In this document: positions 1 through 11,192 of the stretch, piece after piece
Layout of the letters: each line of letters opens with the position of its first letter
Position numbering within the stretch: position 1 is the stretch's first letter
DNA from: Lolium rigidum
Lineage: Eukaryota > Streptophyta > Magnoliopsida > Poales > Poaceae
Assembly (NCBI RefSeq): GCF_022539505.1
Contig: NC_061514.1
Location: 330,009,090 to 330,073,089, forward strand
Length of the DNA stretch: 64,000 nucleotides
Reading direction: 5' to 3'
Position numbers and translations under genes: made by a program
The notes under the pieces: model-generated
Told to the model about the DNA's origin: nothing
Databases searched by the model: none
What the model saw: the letters and a program-made list of their open reading frames with translations, nothing else

Positions 1-167
1 TCAAGATCGGACAGGCAGGACGTAAGGGTTTTACCTCATCGAGGGCCCCGAACCTGGGTAAATCGCTCTCCCCGCTTGTCTGTGAACCGATGTCTCGTGT
101 CAGCCTACAGGATTCCATCAACCCTAAGCCCCAATCGGAGGGCATTGCCGAGGAGTACCCTCGAAAA
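1..167 (+). repeat. 3' end of a Gypsy LTR (element E0a)
   Basis: This is the tail of an LTR whose start lies left of the window. It is recognised only because a primer-binding-site-like sequence begins at 168. The exact LTR end is not clear, since no obvious CA sits directly before the site. The orientation is +. Confidence 0.6.
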
Positions 168-186
168 TTGGCGCCGTCTGTGGGAA
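168..186 (+). promoter_or_regulatory. Primer binding site of E0a (TGGCGCC type)
   Basis: The sequence TTGGCGCCGTCTGTGGGAA is a frequent primer-binding-site form in plant Gypsy elements. The TGGCGCC start pairs with the CCA-ended 3' end of a tRNA. I do not assign the tRNA species. Confidence 0.7.
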
Positions 187-874
187 GCCTGTCGGCACCA
201 GGCAGGTCATCGGCAGTACCAGTCACATCTGCGACGTTCTTACTCGAGTCACCAATGCCATCAGATCCAAGAGATTCAATCCGAGGCGCCGCACCTGATC
301 CCTGCAGAGTCGTGCGGCGGCATGAATACTACTTTTGGTGGTGTCCACTTCATCATCGACTCCGGAGGCTTCCTTCGCCTCCCTAGGTCCAGCGCATCTA
401 GCCCGAGGACCTCAGTTTCGGAAGGTGTCACTCCGACGACAACCCTGGAAGTCCCATCCAGGAACATGCAAGAGAGCAACCGAGGAAGTTTCGACGTCAC
501 GACGGGGCGAAGGAAAAGACGAAGGGACTCGCGCCGCGAAGAGGAAGAACGAACAGCAACTCACCTTCATCAGTTCGAACGAGGATGCCAGGACACGCAA
601 TCGATCAAGGGTCGCACTCGCTCACCGTATCTATCGGCTACGGAGCAGCTTGAGGCACCGTGTTATCTTCACTCTTACATCGATCCGAAGGATGGTCGAG
701 AGAAATCCAACCACCTGCTAAGGAACTGTCGACATTTTCTGGAAATTCAGCAGTTCTGCGACGACCTCAGAGCTGAGGCCATGTCAAGAGTTCGCACAAT
801 GGAGAGAAGGGCAGGACCCTACAGTTATCCGCCAGAACCATACATATCGGAGCCATACGTGCCAGCAGGAGGAG
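187..874 (+). pseudogene. Decayed gag remnant of E0a
   Basis: An open frame runs from 76 to 990, but it crosses the primer binding site and then a new LTR, so it is not one gene. Only the stretch at about 600-860 looks like retrotransposon gag: a basic, charged region with a Cys/His cluster (CYLHSYIDPKDG, then LLRNC) near 658-730, followed by a Tyr/Pro-rich tail. The capsid-like core expected in gag is absent, so an internal deletion is likely. The E0b LTR interrupts the frame at 875 and no continuation is visible in the window. The assignment rests on resemblance to the zinc-knuckle region of grass Gypsy gag proteins. Confidence 0.5.
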
Positions 875-1435
875 TGTTGTGGGTATACTTCATGGGTATA
901 CCATCGACAATGCCTAGATCCGGCAAGCCCGGGTGGCCCATAGATGGTGATGTGGCATGTGGCCCATCGGGCGGCCCGATTCTTCGTTGATCTCGAAGGA
1001 TGAAGTCCAGCCCAGGATGGGGAAGCCGGATCCCAACTGAGCTTCGGAGGAAGCCGGATCCATGGAGGCCCATGTGGAACCCGGATCCAGTACGACGTAT
1101 AAGGGAAGGCGGATCCTTAACGTACACGGCAGGACATTGTACCGTAGTTAGGCAACCTGTAATCCGGCTAGGACTCTCCATATAAACCCTAGATCCGTGC
1201 GCCTTTATAAGCCGGATCCCGGGAGCCCTAGAGGCACAACCACAACTCATTGTAACAATGCGAAAGCGCCCAGATAATTCCAAACAAGCAGCAGTAGGCC
1301 CTGTCATCGTGCAGGTGTTCCGAAGCTGGGTAAATCGCGTACCACCGTCCCGTGTGCACTCCCCCCTATGGTCCCTACTTCTTCTCCCCCTTATGAGGAT
1401 CCCTCCTCCGAGGCACCGTCGAATAGGCAACGACA
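875..1435 (+). repeat. 5' LTR of Gypsy element E0b (561 bp)
   Basis: It starts TGTTGTGGG and ends GGCAACGACA, so it has TG...CA ends. A primer binding site follows after one base. Two TATA-like boxes are present, at 1181 (TATAAACC) and about 1206 (TTATAAGC). The LTR is rich in the word GGATCC/CCGGATC. The 3' LTR is not in the window. Confidence 0.8.
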
Positions 1436-1436
1436 G

Positions 1437-1455
1437 TTGGCGCCCACCGTGGGGC
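1437..1455 (+). promoter_or_regulatory. Primer binding site of E0b
   Basis: The sequence TTGGCGCCCACCGTGGGG lies one base after the LTR end. It is a TGGCGCC-type primer binding site common in grass Gypsy elements. Confidence 0.75.
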
Positions 1456-1493
1456 CTGCGGCGTCTGGAGGCCGGAACCGGGAGGGTTCCGCC

Positions 1494-1531
1494 ATGGGAA
1501 GCTATGACGACACCATCGCTGTGGGGCGCGT
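1494..1531 (+). pseudogene. First codons of E0b gag, cut by E1
   Basis: The ATG at 1494 opens a frame (MGSYDDTIAVGR) that stops abruptly at the E1 insertion. If E1 and one copy of its 5-bp target duplication are removed, the same frame continues at 39829 without a break. That identifies this as the true gag start and dates E1 as younger than E0b. Confidence 0.75.
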
Positions 1532-3035
1532 TGATACGTCTCAAACGTATCTATAATTTCTTATGTTCCATGCTAATTTTATGATGATACTCACATGTTT
1601 TATACACACTTTATTTCATTATTATGCATTTTCCGGAACTAACCTATTAACAAGATGCCACAGTGCCAGTTCCTGTTTTCTGCTGTTTTTGGTTCCAGAA
1701 AGGCTGTTCGGGCAATATTCTCGGAATTCGACGAAACAAAGACCAAATATCTTATTTTTCCGGGAAGGTTCCAGAAGTCCGAAGGGGAGACGAAGATGGG
1801 CCAGGGGGGCCCCACACCACAGGGCCGCGTGGGCTCCACCCTGGCCGCGCCGGCCAATGGGGAGGGAGCCCTGGCGCCCTTCCGACTCCGCCTCTTCGCC
1901 TATAAGACTCCTCGTGACCTAAAACTTCGACACCGATTGACAAAACTCCAGAAAGACTCCAGGGACGCCACCGCCATCGCGAAACTCCAATTCGGGGGAC
2001 AGAAGTCTCTGTTCCGGCACCCAGCCGGGACGGGGAATTGCCCCCGGAGTCATCTCCATCGACGCCACCGCCATCTTCATCTCCATCGATGTATCCCATG
2101 ATGAGGAGGGAGTAGTTCTCCCTCGAGGCTAAGGGCTGTACCGGTAGCTATGTGGTTAATCTCTCTCCCATGTACTTCAATACAATGATCTCATGAGTTG
2201 CCTTACATGATTGAGATTCATATGATGAGCTTTGTATCACTATCAATCTATGTGCTACTCTAGTGATGTTATTAAAGTACTCTATTCCTCCTCCATGATG
2301 TAATGTTGACAGTGTGTGCATCATGTAGTACTTGGCATAGGTTATGATTGTAATCTCTTGTAGATTATGGAGTTAACTATTACTATGATAGTATTGATGC
2401 GATCTATTCCCCCTTTCATAGCCAGACGGTGACAGTGTGCATGCTATGTTAGTACTCGGTATAATTGCAATGGTCTATTATGCACTCTAAGGTTACCTAA
2501 ATATGAACACCGAATGTTGTGGTGCTTGTTAACTCCGGCTTGAGGGAGCTCTTGTAGCCCTACACAATGAATGGTGTTTGTCATCCAATAAGAGAGTGTA
2601 GAGAAAGTAGCATTTATTTATTCTGTTATGTGATCAATGTTGAGAGTGTCCACTAGTGAAAGTATGATCCCTAGGCCTTGTTTCCGAACATCGAATCTCC
2701 GTTTATTTACTGTTCTACTGCATGTTCACTTGCTGCCATATTTATTTCAGATTGTTATTACCGCTCATATACATTCATATTACTTGCATTTTACTATCTC
2801 TTCGCCGAACTAGTGCACTTATACATCTGACAAGTGTATTAGGTGTGTTGGGGACACAAGAGACTTCTTGTATCGTAATTGCAGGGTTGCTTGAGAGGGA
2901 TATCTTTGACCTCTTCCTCCCTGAGTTCGATAAACCTTGGGTGATTCACTTAAGGGAAACTTGCTGCTGTTCTACAAACCTCTGCTCTTGGAGGCCCAAC
3001 ACTGTCTACGAGGAAAGAAGCGTGAGTAGACATCA
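1532..3035 (+). repeat. 5' LTR of E1 (1504 bp)
   Basis: TG...CA ends. The first part (U3) resembles the U3 of E3, E4 and E6. A TATA box (TATAAG) sits at 1901 after a GC-rich stretch. The downstream part is a long untranslated R-U5 unlike that of the E3-type LTRs. The other copy is 15059-15645 plus 38909-39823. Confidence 0.88.
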
Positions 3036-3039
3036 AGCT

Positions 3040-3072
3040 ATTTCCTCGGCGCTCGATTGCCGGGGAGGTAAG
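3040..3072 (+). promoter_or_regulatory. Degraded tRNA-Asp primer binding site of E1
   Basis: After TATTTCC the sequence reads TCGGCGCTCGATTGCCGGGG. This differs from the tRNA-Asp site TGGCGCCGTTGCCGGGG mainly by extra bases at two CTG-like positions. A second weaker copy (TAGCACTGTTGCCGGTG) with the same TATTTCC lead lies at about 3107-3130, so the leader is partly duplicated. Confidence 0.65.
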
Positions 3073-3206
3073 GTAAAAGGTATTCACATCCTCCGACTAC
3101 TAGGCTATTTCCTAGCACTGTTGCCGGTGTGTGAGTGCTCGAAGCTATTTCCTTTAGATCCTGCAATTGCATCTTTTTGTTTCTTGTTTTTCACTAGTTA
3201 GGCATA

Positions 3207-5891
3207 ATGGAAAATAATAGTGAGCTTTTTAATCTATTTCCTGAGTTAAGACATGAATTGTGTGATGCGAAAATTAAAAAACCTATGGAACCTTATTTGC
3301 ATGCTAGTAGCAATATTATTAGTATGAACGCAATTACTGCTAATGCTATGGAGAAGTCTAAGCTTGGGGAAGCTAGTTTTTATGATCTTTTTAGCTTCCC
3401 ATCTTTAGGGGAGAAAATTTGCTCTGATAATACTTTATCTCCCATATGCGATAACTCTAATGATGCTTGTGATATTTTAAATCCACCTACTGAAAGTACT
3501 GCTTTCAAGATACCCATGAAAATTATTGAACGTGTTATGGATAACCGCTATGGAGGGGATGGAACTGTCCATCCTGGAGATCATTTACTGTTTTTGCATG
3601 AATTATGCGGGTTATTCAAGTGTGAAGGTATCTCTATGGATGAAGTGAGGAAGAAACTATTCTCTATGTCGCTGTCTGGTAAAGCGGCGCATTGGTATAA
3701 ATTGTTGAAGAATAGGCATTCTCTTGATTGGGAGGATATTATGCCTCTATTTTATTCTAAATTCTATCCTCCAAGCGAAATTCACAAAGACCGAAACCGC
3801 ATATACAATTTCTGGCCTCATGATGGAGAGAGTATTGCCCAAGTATGGGGAAGATTGAAGTCTTTAATGCTCAAATGTCCCATTGATGAGCTTCCTGGTA
3901 ATATCATCATTGATAATTTCTATGCAAGACTTTCTTTTCAAGATAAAACCTTGCTGGATACTCCTTGTTCTGGATCATTCACGCGCAACAAAGAAGATTT
4001 TAAAAGGGACCTTCTTGATCGGATTGAGGATAATGCTGAAGATTGGGAGAACGACAAAGGTAAAAAGTCAGGTATAAATTATGATTATGAATGCATTGAA
4101 ACTTTCATGGATACTGATAAAATTCGAAATATGAGTGCTACTTATGGTCTTGACTCTCAAGTTGTTGCAAATCTTTATAAAGCTTTTGCCTCTCATTTTG
4201 AATTTCCTAGGAAGAATTTTGATAAGTATCATGAACCTTTTAAAGATGCTTGCATGAAGGATGAAATTGTTGTTAATGATTGCAATAAACATGCCCAAAC
4301 TTCTGAAAATGCTATTTCTTATAAGCATGTTAATTTTTGTGGAATGCATAGACCTTGTGGAATTAATCAAATCAAAGATGAATATTGTATCCATCATGGG
4401 AATGAAAAAACTAGAAAGTGGTCTAGGGCTCTAGATGATCTTGGTGAAAAAGTTTGTGCCCTCTATCCTTTTATTTGTGAACTTTGCCATAGAGTGGGTC
4501 ATTTTAATTTTCAATGCTCTTCCAATGATAATTCGAACCCCATGAGCGCTGCAAATTTGTATTGTGATGATGAAATTACTCCTAATCAGCATGATGAACT
4601 TACTTTATTTTTTAAGTGTGAAGAGTTATCAAGAAAAATTTCTTTGTTGGATATTAACGATCTTGATATTGATGATGTCCTGCATGGGTGTCTTTCTTAT
4701 TGCATTAATAATTGCCATACAAATACTTACATACAAAATATTTTAGAAGATGACACTTTGCCAAAATATGATAGGACCGCTGTGTGTTTTGAACTTATTA
4801 ATGAAAAGGAGGAATCCTCCCAAGTTTCTTGTATTGTTTCTGGAAATAAATCAGGTTATGTGGAGGAGCCTCCCATCAAGCCTCTCCCTCCTGAAGAAGG
4901 GAACGAGGAGAAGGAGAAGAAGAAGGGAACGAAGAACAAGAAGAGGGGAAATAAAAAGAAAGAGGTAATGGCATATCCCCGCGTGTATGAGATAACAATA
5001 GGTAACCGTAAGTATGTTGCTCCTAATGATTATTATGATAATGAATCTGAGTACAATGATCTTCCTATGCCCTTTACCTACATTAGTGATCATGATTTAG
5101 AAGAGCACACTACTTTTGATATTGAAAATCTCTGGAAAACTAATTCTGAAAATGATGATGTTAATAATTGCCATAGTATTAGTACTATCCATGCTTCTTC
5201 CCATAATGATATAGAAAGCTCTAAGCTTGGGGATGAGGTGTTTGAAAATCCTTTTGCTACTGATGATTATATGCTTGATACATCTCCTTCCAGTAACAAG
5301 GATGGTAAGGTTACAAATGAACATACTGTGGAGGATAACTATTCTATTTCTTATGATGACACTATGCCTCCAATCTTTGATAATTATTATAAAGAATGCT
5401 ATGACATAGGTTATAATTACCCTTATTAAACTTGTCATAGTTATGGTGGGATTGCCAAAAACAATTCCCTTAGTATGCAACTTGTTTATCATGTTCAAAT
5501 TCTTGATAATAATCCTGCTCCAATTACTATTAATGAAAAGAGTTCTTCTTATGCCAAAATTAATGATACTTTTATGCATATGAACCATGATAATAATGTT
5601 TTAAGTGATGGTTATATTGTGGATTTCATCAATGATGCTACTGAAAGTTATTATGAGAGAGGGAAACATGGTTATATGAATCTTAATAATATTAAGTTTC
5701 CCCTCTTTATGTTGAGAATCTTGAAGTTGCGCTTGTGTTGTCTTCCTATGCTTGTCACTTTGTTCTTCATTAATTTATTTGTGTACAAGATTACTTTTCA
5801 TAGGAAGTGGGTTAGGCTTAAAATTGTTTCATACTTGCTTTTTGATGCTCTCTTTTGCTTCAACTCTTATTTCTTGCGAGTGCATCATTAA
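3207..5891 (+). pseudogene. E1 gag-type protein with hydrophobic C-terminus, one in-frame stop
   Basis: The ATG at 3207 opens 740 codons to a TAA at 5427-5429; the same frame then stays open to 5891, so the ancestral ORF was about 894 codons. Residues about 99-250 look like a retrotransposon gag/capsid domain, including a GKAAHWYKLL motif and a W/Y-rich FYSKFYPPSE segment. A CCHC zinc knuckle (C-x2-C-x4-H-x4-C; CELCHRVGHFNFQC) lies near residue 424. A Lys/Glu-rich stretch follows at about 560-590. The part past the stop ends in hydrophobic segments (about 5690-5880) that could span a membrane. There is no protease or polymerase. The stop is one C-to-T change from CAA. In Athila elements an env-like protein is known, so a gag/env-like fusion is possible but not shown. 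Function: nucleocapsid for a non-autonomous element, inferred. Confidence 0.75.
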
Positions 5892-7761
5892 AATTGCTGA
5901 GCCCATCTTAATGGCTATAAAGAAAGCACTTCTTGAGAGATAACCCATGTCTTTATTTTGCTACTGTTTTGTTGTGTCTTGGAAGTTGTTACTACTGTAG
6001 CAACCTCTCCTTATCTTTATTTTATTGCATTGTTGTGCCAAGTAAAGTCTTTGATAGTAAGGTTGATACTAGATTTGGATTTCTGCGCAGAAACAGATTT
6101 CTTGCTGTCACAAATTTGAGTAGTATTCTCTGTAGGTAACTCAGAAAAATCTGCCATTTACGTGAGTGATCCTCAGATATGTACGCAACGTTCATTCAAT
6201 TTGAGCTTTTTCATCTGAGCAAGTTAAGTGCCCCTGAAAAATTCGTCTTTACGGACTGTTCTGTTTTGGCAGATTCTGCCTTTTATTTCACATTGCCTCT
6301 TTTGCTGTGTTGAATGGATTTCTTTGTTCCATTAACTCCCAGTAGCTTTGTGCAATGTCCAGAAGTGTTAAGAATGATTGTGTCACCTCTGAATATGTGA
6401 ATTTTTGATTATGCACTAACCCTCTAATGAGTTATTTTTTTTTGAGTTTGGTGTGGAGGAAGTTTTCAAGGGTCAAGAGAGGAGGATGATACAATATGAT
6501 CAAGAAGAGTGAAAAGTCTAAGCTTGGGGATGCCCCCGTGGTTCATCCCTGCATATTTCAAGAAGACTCAAGCGTCTAAGCTTGGGGATGCCCAAGGCAT
6601 CCCCTTCTTCATCGACAACTTATCAGGTCACCTCTAGTGAAACTATATTTTTATTCTGTCACATCTCATGTGCTTTACTTGGAGCGTCTTTATGTTCTTG
6701 TTTTTGTTTTGTTTGAATAAAATCGGATCCTAGCATTCTTTGTTTGGGAGAGAGACACGCTCCGCTGTTGCATATGAACACATGTGTTCTTAGCTTTATT
6801 TTTAATGTTCATGGCGAAGGTTGAAAACTGCTTCGTTCATTGCTATTTGGTTGGAAACGGGAAATGCTTCATGTGGTAATTGGTATAATGTCTTGAATAA
6901 TTTGATACTTGGCAATTGTTGTGCTCAAATAGATCATGTTTAAGCTCTTGCATCATGTACTTTGCACCTATTAATGAAGAACTACCATAGAGCTGGTTAA
7001 AATTTGGTTTGCATGATTGGTCTCTCTAGAGTCTAGATATTTTCTGGTGAGGTGTTTGAACAACAAGGAAGACAATATAGAGTCTTATAATGCTTGCAAT
7101 ATGTTCTTATGTAAGTTTTGTTGTACTGGTTCATACTTGTGTTTGCTTCAAACAACCTTGCTAGCCTAAAGCCTTGTATTGAGAGGGATTACTTCTCGTG
7201 CATCCAAATCCTTGAGCCAAAAACTATGCCATTTGTGTCCACCATACCTACCTACTACATGGTATTTCTCCGCCATTCCAAAGTAAATTGCTTGAGTGTT
7301 ACCTTTAAAATTCCATTCTTTGTCTTTGCAATATATAGCTCATGGGAAAAATAGCTTAAAAACTATTGTGGTATTGAATATGTACTTATGTATCTTATTT
7401 CTTATAAGTTGCTTGTTGAGCGATAACCATGTTCCTGGGGACGCCATCAACTATTTCACCTTTGTTGAATATCATGTGAGTTGCTATGCATGTTCGTCTT
7501 GTCTGAAGTAAGGGTGATTTATCATGATCAAATGGTTTGAGTATGCATATTGTTAGAGAAGAACATTGGGCCGCTAACTAAAGCCATGATCCATGGTGGA
7601 AGTTTCAGTTTGGACAACAATCCTCAATCTCTTATGAGAATATTATCTGTTGTTGAATTCTTATGCATTAAAAGAGGAGTCCATTATCTATTGTCTATGT
7701 TGTCCCGGTATGGATGTCTAAGTTGAGAATAATCAAAAGCGAGAAATCCAATGCGAGCTTT
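5892..7761 (+). repeat. E1 3' non-coding interior, first part
   Basis: AT-rich and without a supported ORF. The same block recurs in E3 (17244-19553, reversed), E4 (45046-47639, reversed) and E6 (58614-61206, reversed), so it is a conserved non-coding region between the last ORF and the PPT. It holds two PPT-like motifs and a hairpin (listed separately). E2 interrupts it at 7762. Confidence 0.8.
6520..6604 (+). promoter_or_regulatory. Two internal PPT-like motifs and a hairpin
   Basis: AAGCTTGGGGATGCC occurs at 6520-6534 and 6578-6592. It matches the motif that forms the polypurine tract before the 3' LTR (15044-15057). The second copy overlaps a 9-bp perfect inverted repeat, GGGGATGCC (6584-6592) and GGCATCCCC (6596-6604), with a 3-base loop. 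The layout is conserved in E3, E4 and E6. Confidence 0.75.
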
Positions 7762-8936
7762 TGTTGACTGCCAAAACCCACCGGCGGGCAGCGGCCTTGT
7801 CAACACTGTAGAGCCGGGGGGAGCCTAGAGCTGCGGCTGGCTGAGACCCCTCCGAGCGACGGCCCGCAATGCTCTTCTGGTCACACGCGGCGTTGCGAAG
7901 TGCAAGGGCGTGCCACCGACCTATACCGGTCGGGGAAGGTGATGAGATTGCCTCGCTTAGTTTCCTGCAGGGCATACATGTAAACGTTAAATACGAGCCT
8001 CGATCGGCTCTCGAGGTTATCCCGTGAATCGGCTCAAAGAGCCGATCCACCCATGATCCGTACGGGGTGTACGAATACTTGGTGGTCCTGCTTGATCAAG
8101 ATGAAGCTAATGAGATCTACGACGATTTAGGGTTTTCACCACATAATCGGATCATCCTACTCCGGAGTTGGGCCGGATGGCCACGCACGGTGCTCGTAAG
8201 CCGATCCTAAACAAGGCCAAAAAACCAACATGAAGTTGATCCTAGGAACATCCCGTTTAGGACTTGCGAACGCCACCCTACGTGCCACAGGATCCTCCCC
8301 CTTTGTAAGGCCAAACTATTGCAGATATTAAACTAATCCTTGTAGAACAAGGAGCAATCGTAACGGATCAGATCTACTAAATAATGATCAAGCGGGGTGC
8401 CGCCCCACACCCGAGATAGGCGTGAGGACGGCTAGATATGCAAGGGCGGCACTACGTAAGCATGCTTATACGAAGAACAATGCTAACCCTAACACATCTA
8501 ATGATAACTACGTTGCTCGCCATCAAAAGCGCTTCAGTACGAGCAACGCATGAACAACGTGGGGCTTGTGCTGCCTAGATCGCAAGATGCGATCTAGGCG
8601 ACATGTCGCTACCTGATAGAAACCCTCGAGATGAAGGAGTTGGCGATGCGCCGAGATTGGTTTGTTTTTGGGGTTGAACGTGAGTTGTTGTTTATTCCAT
8701 AAACCCTAGGTACATATTTATAGTCCAGCGGACTTTCTAATGTGGGCGTGCATCAAACCGTGCACGAGATAAAATCTAACTTCTAAACCGATATACAATC
8801 TATTATATTAAGATACACGGGCTAACTAGCCCAAATTCTCCGTGCCAGGCCGCTTCATAATTCTTCCATATGTAATCTCCCAAGCCCATCTTGATCGCGG
8901 CCCACCTCCTGATTTAGCCAAAATCTGGTGATAACA
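7762..8936 (-). repeat. 3' LTR of E2 (1175 bp)
   Basis: On the - strand it starts TGTTATCACC and ends GCAGTCAACA. The purine-rich tract (- strand CCAGGGGGGCATG, 8937-8950) directly precedes it in the element's own direction. It pairs with 13131-14310. Confidence 0.9.
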
Positions 8937-9208
8937 CATGCCCCCCTGGTTTTGGTAATGATAATTTCAAAACCACTCTGTTTTTTTTTCTCGAGAGGGT
9001 CGTGTCACGGCAGAGCGGAACTGTCGCAGCACGCCTTATCATGACGACTTGCCTTCCCAACTTCTCGCACGATTTGACAGTTTTGGCACCATGTCCTCGA
9101 GAACTGCTCGGAAATTAAAACCCCCACCTCCTTTTATTTAGCCACAACGAACAGTTCTCTTCTTTACCCCTTCCGCAGTAGTGCTCCAAAAAACCCTCCC
9201 CTGCAACC
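8937..9208. promoter_or_regulatory. PPT of E2 and upstream region of the antisense ORF
   Basis: The stretch nearest the LTR is the E2 polypurine tract. The rest is the likely 5' region of the + strand ORF at 9209. A weak TATA-like TTTTATTTA lies at about 9132, some 75 bp before the ATG. Promoter activity is inferred only. Confidence 0.5.
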
Positions 9209-9734
9209 ATGTCCTCTTCCTCTTCCTCTTCTTCTTCGTCGGATCCTTCCCACGTGTCTTCTCCCATCCGAGAGTCGACGCCCTCGTGGGGTACACAAGC
9301 GGCGTATGACATCCTTGCCCCGACGAAGTGGGACAAAGCGGACCATGACTCCTCCGTCTGGTCCGAGGATGACAAATCCCAAACCGACGGGGAGAGCGAC
9401 CTCCGCTTCCTTGCTGACGAGGAAGTAGTGGAGGAGAGCGAAGACGACCGCCTCTCCTGGGCGGACTTCACCACCTCCGAGGAGGTGAAGGAAGAGGGAG
9501 AGGAGGAGGAGGATGAAGACAGCTCCTCCGACGAGCCGCCGGCCAAACGCCGCCACCTCTGGCCCGGGAACTTCAGCGACGTCGACAGTGACGACGACGC
9601 CGACGAAGAGGACGAAGACGACGAGGGTCCTATCGGCGGCCGGCCGGAGCAGCGACGACGAGCCGGCGGGGAGTAGCACCGGCGGTGGCGACGACGGCGA
9701 CGACGACGACGACGAGGGCGGCAGCGGCCCCTAG
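9209..9734 (+). CDS. Antisense acidic, Ser-rich ORF of E2 (aORF)
   Basis: The ATG at 9209 is preceded by CAACC and opens a 155-codon frame to 9676. It begins with a run of ten serines, then a short ordered-looking segment (TPSWGTQAAYDILAPTKWDK) and long Asp/Glu/Ser tracts with a basic PAKRRH patch near residue 112. The same acidic Ser/Gly/Asp bias continues in another frame to a TAG at 9732-9734, so a frameshift near 9640-9655 is likely and the original protein was about 175 residues. It is antisense to the gag of E2, in the place where Tat-lineage elements (for example Grande) carry extra antisense ORFs. The function of these ORFs is unknown; the acidic, low-complexity make-up suggests a disordered, possibly nuclear protein, which is inference. 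Confidence 0.65.
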
Positions 9735-11192
9735 ATAGGGGCTTAGCATAGGACTAGCAGTAGCGGACGGGGCAATGTATCCCCCTGGTCTTCTCTTTTG
9801 AGGGCAATCAGCTCTTCTCTGTAAGAAATCTGGCTCATCAATGAAGAAATTCCCCAACTCGATTTTGCCGATTCCATTTATGATAATTTAGCCGATTGTC
9901 TTCCCTCCTGATTCTGCCGATCGCCACACTAGACCATGCCCAACAAGCCGATGGCATCGCATCGGCCTCCCACACTAGATTTCGAAATAGATCCATCCAG
10001 ACCCAAACTCCTTGCCACATAAGTCCAAGCCTTATTCGCGCGAATCCGCAGATCTCATTTAAGATGACATGTTGGACCTAGCGGCAAAACTCCTGAAATA
10101 ATGTCAGGTCTCCCCTTCCTTATTCTCTCCGAATTCTGCTCGTTCAGCTCCGACAACTTCCCTCTACAATAAACACCGTCTTTCGAACGAGCCGACACGA
10201 AGAGCGGGCCCACCTTGACAGAGTTGGTTAGACCTCGAGGGCGAGCTGCCCCCCGAGCCTTAGCCAAGGCGAGGGTAAAGGATGGATCATCACCATTGAG
10301 ATTTCGGGGCGGGCTCAACCTTGTCCAAGAGAGCTATCCCGCAGGGCCACCAGCCGATCACCTCCCTTCCGTTGAGGGTCCATACAGCCGATCCAGTAAG
10401 TTATGATAATTTTGCAACATAAGCACCGTTCTTCAGGTAACTTGCGGTGCAGAGTTCGGCCGATCCCAACGAAATCGGCTCCTCGGAGCAGAGACCTCCA
10501 CGGCGAGCTGCCCCCCGGGCCTTCAAGGTGAGAATAGCAGCGAGCTGATCACGTCAATCATCCTTGATTTCCAACTTGCAACGCCGCATCAACCGATTCA
10601 AAACAAATCGGCTCTTCAGAGTGAGGGAATTTCAGGGCGAGCCGCCCTCCCCCGAGCTTCTTTAGTCCAAACCTTGCGCCTTGCTGATCAGATCAGCCCA
10701 TCATCTTCGGCAGGATGAAGCAACTTCCGGTGAGAACGTCTTCGTATTTCTGACGCCCTCCAGACTCTTGGAGGGAACTACCCCCTCTGTTCTTAAGTCG
10801 ATGTCTGTACATCGGCTATGCCTGAAATTTTTCGAAAATTTTTATTTTTCGGCCGACTTGTATATCGGCCCCCATGTTCCAATACCCATCAACAGAAGGT
10901 GAAATGGTTCTGTTGCATATCCTCGTATTTTATCTACCTGGGTGCCCCCCCGAGCCGATTCTGTCAAGAGAATTGATGGTATCGGCTCTGTTGGATAACA
11001 TGTTGAACCCAGGCAGAACGGTGGGTGAGGATATTCACGGCCGATACTGGAATCGGCCTCCACGTTGTTTGCTCGGTGAAGGTTTTGTAATGCTCCTTCA
11101 CGGATCCTTGGGGCCGATCACAAGGATCGGCCTCGCCGCCTTGCACATCGCTTGGCTTAAACTACATGGTCGGGCCGGTGGATAAAACTAGC
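9735..11192. repeat. E2 non-coding interior with CCGAT/ATCGG dyads
   Basis: No supported ORF. The start may be the 3' untranslated part of the antisense ORF. From about 9890 to 11130 short words such as CCGATC, GCCGAT and ATCGGC recur, along with several GCCCCCCGAGC-like words, giving a loose repeat texture. RT, RNase H and integrase would be expected in this interval in a full element and are absent. Confidence 0.65.

Noticed and set aside
76..990. 304-codon + strand ORF as a single gene
   Set aside because: It crosses a primer binding site and the start of a new LTR at 875; only a small part resembles gag.
825..1544. 239-codon - strand ORF
   Set aside because: Antisense to the E0b LTR and leader; no domain.
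9115..9679. - strand ORFs opposite the acidic ORF
   Set aside because: Mirror frames of Ser/Asp codon runs; the + strand frame has the sensible start and composition.
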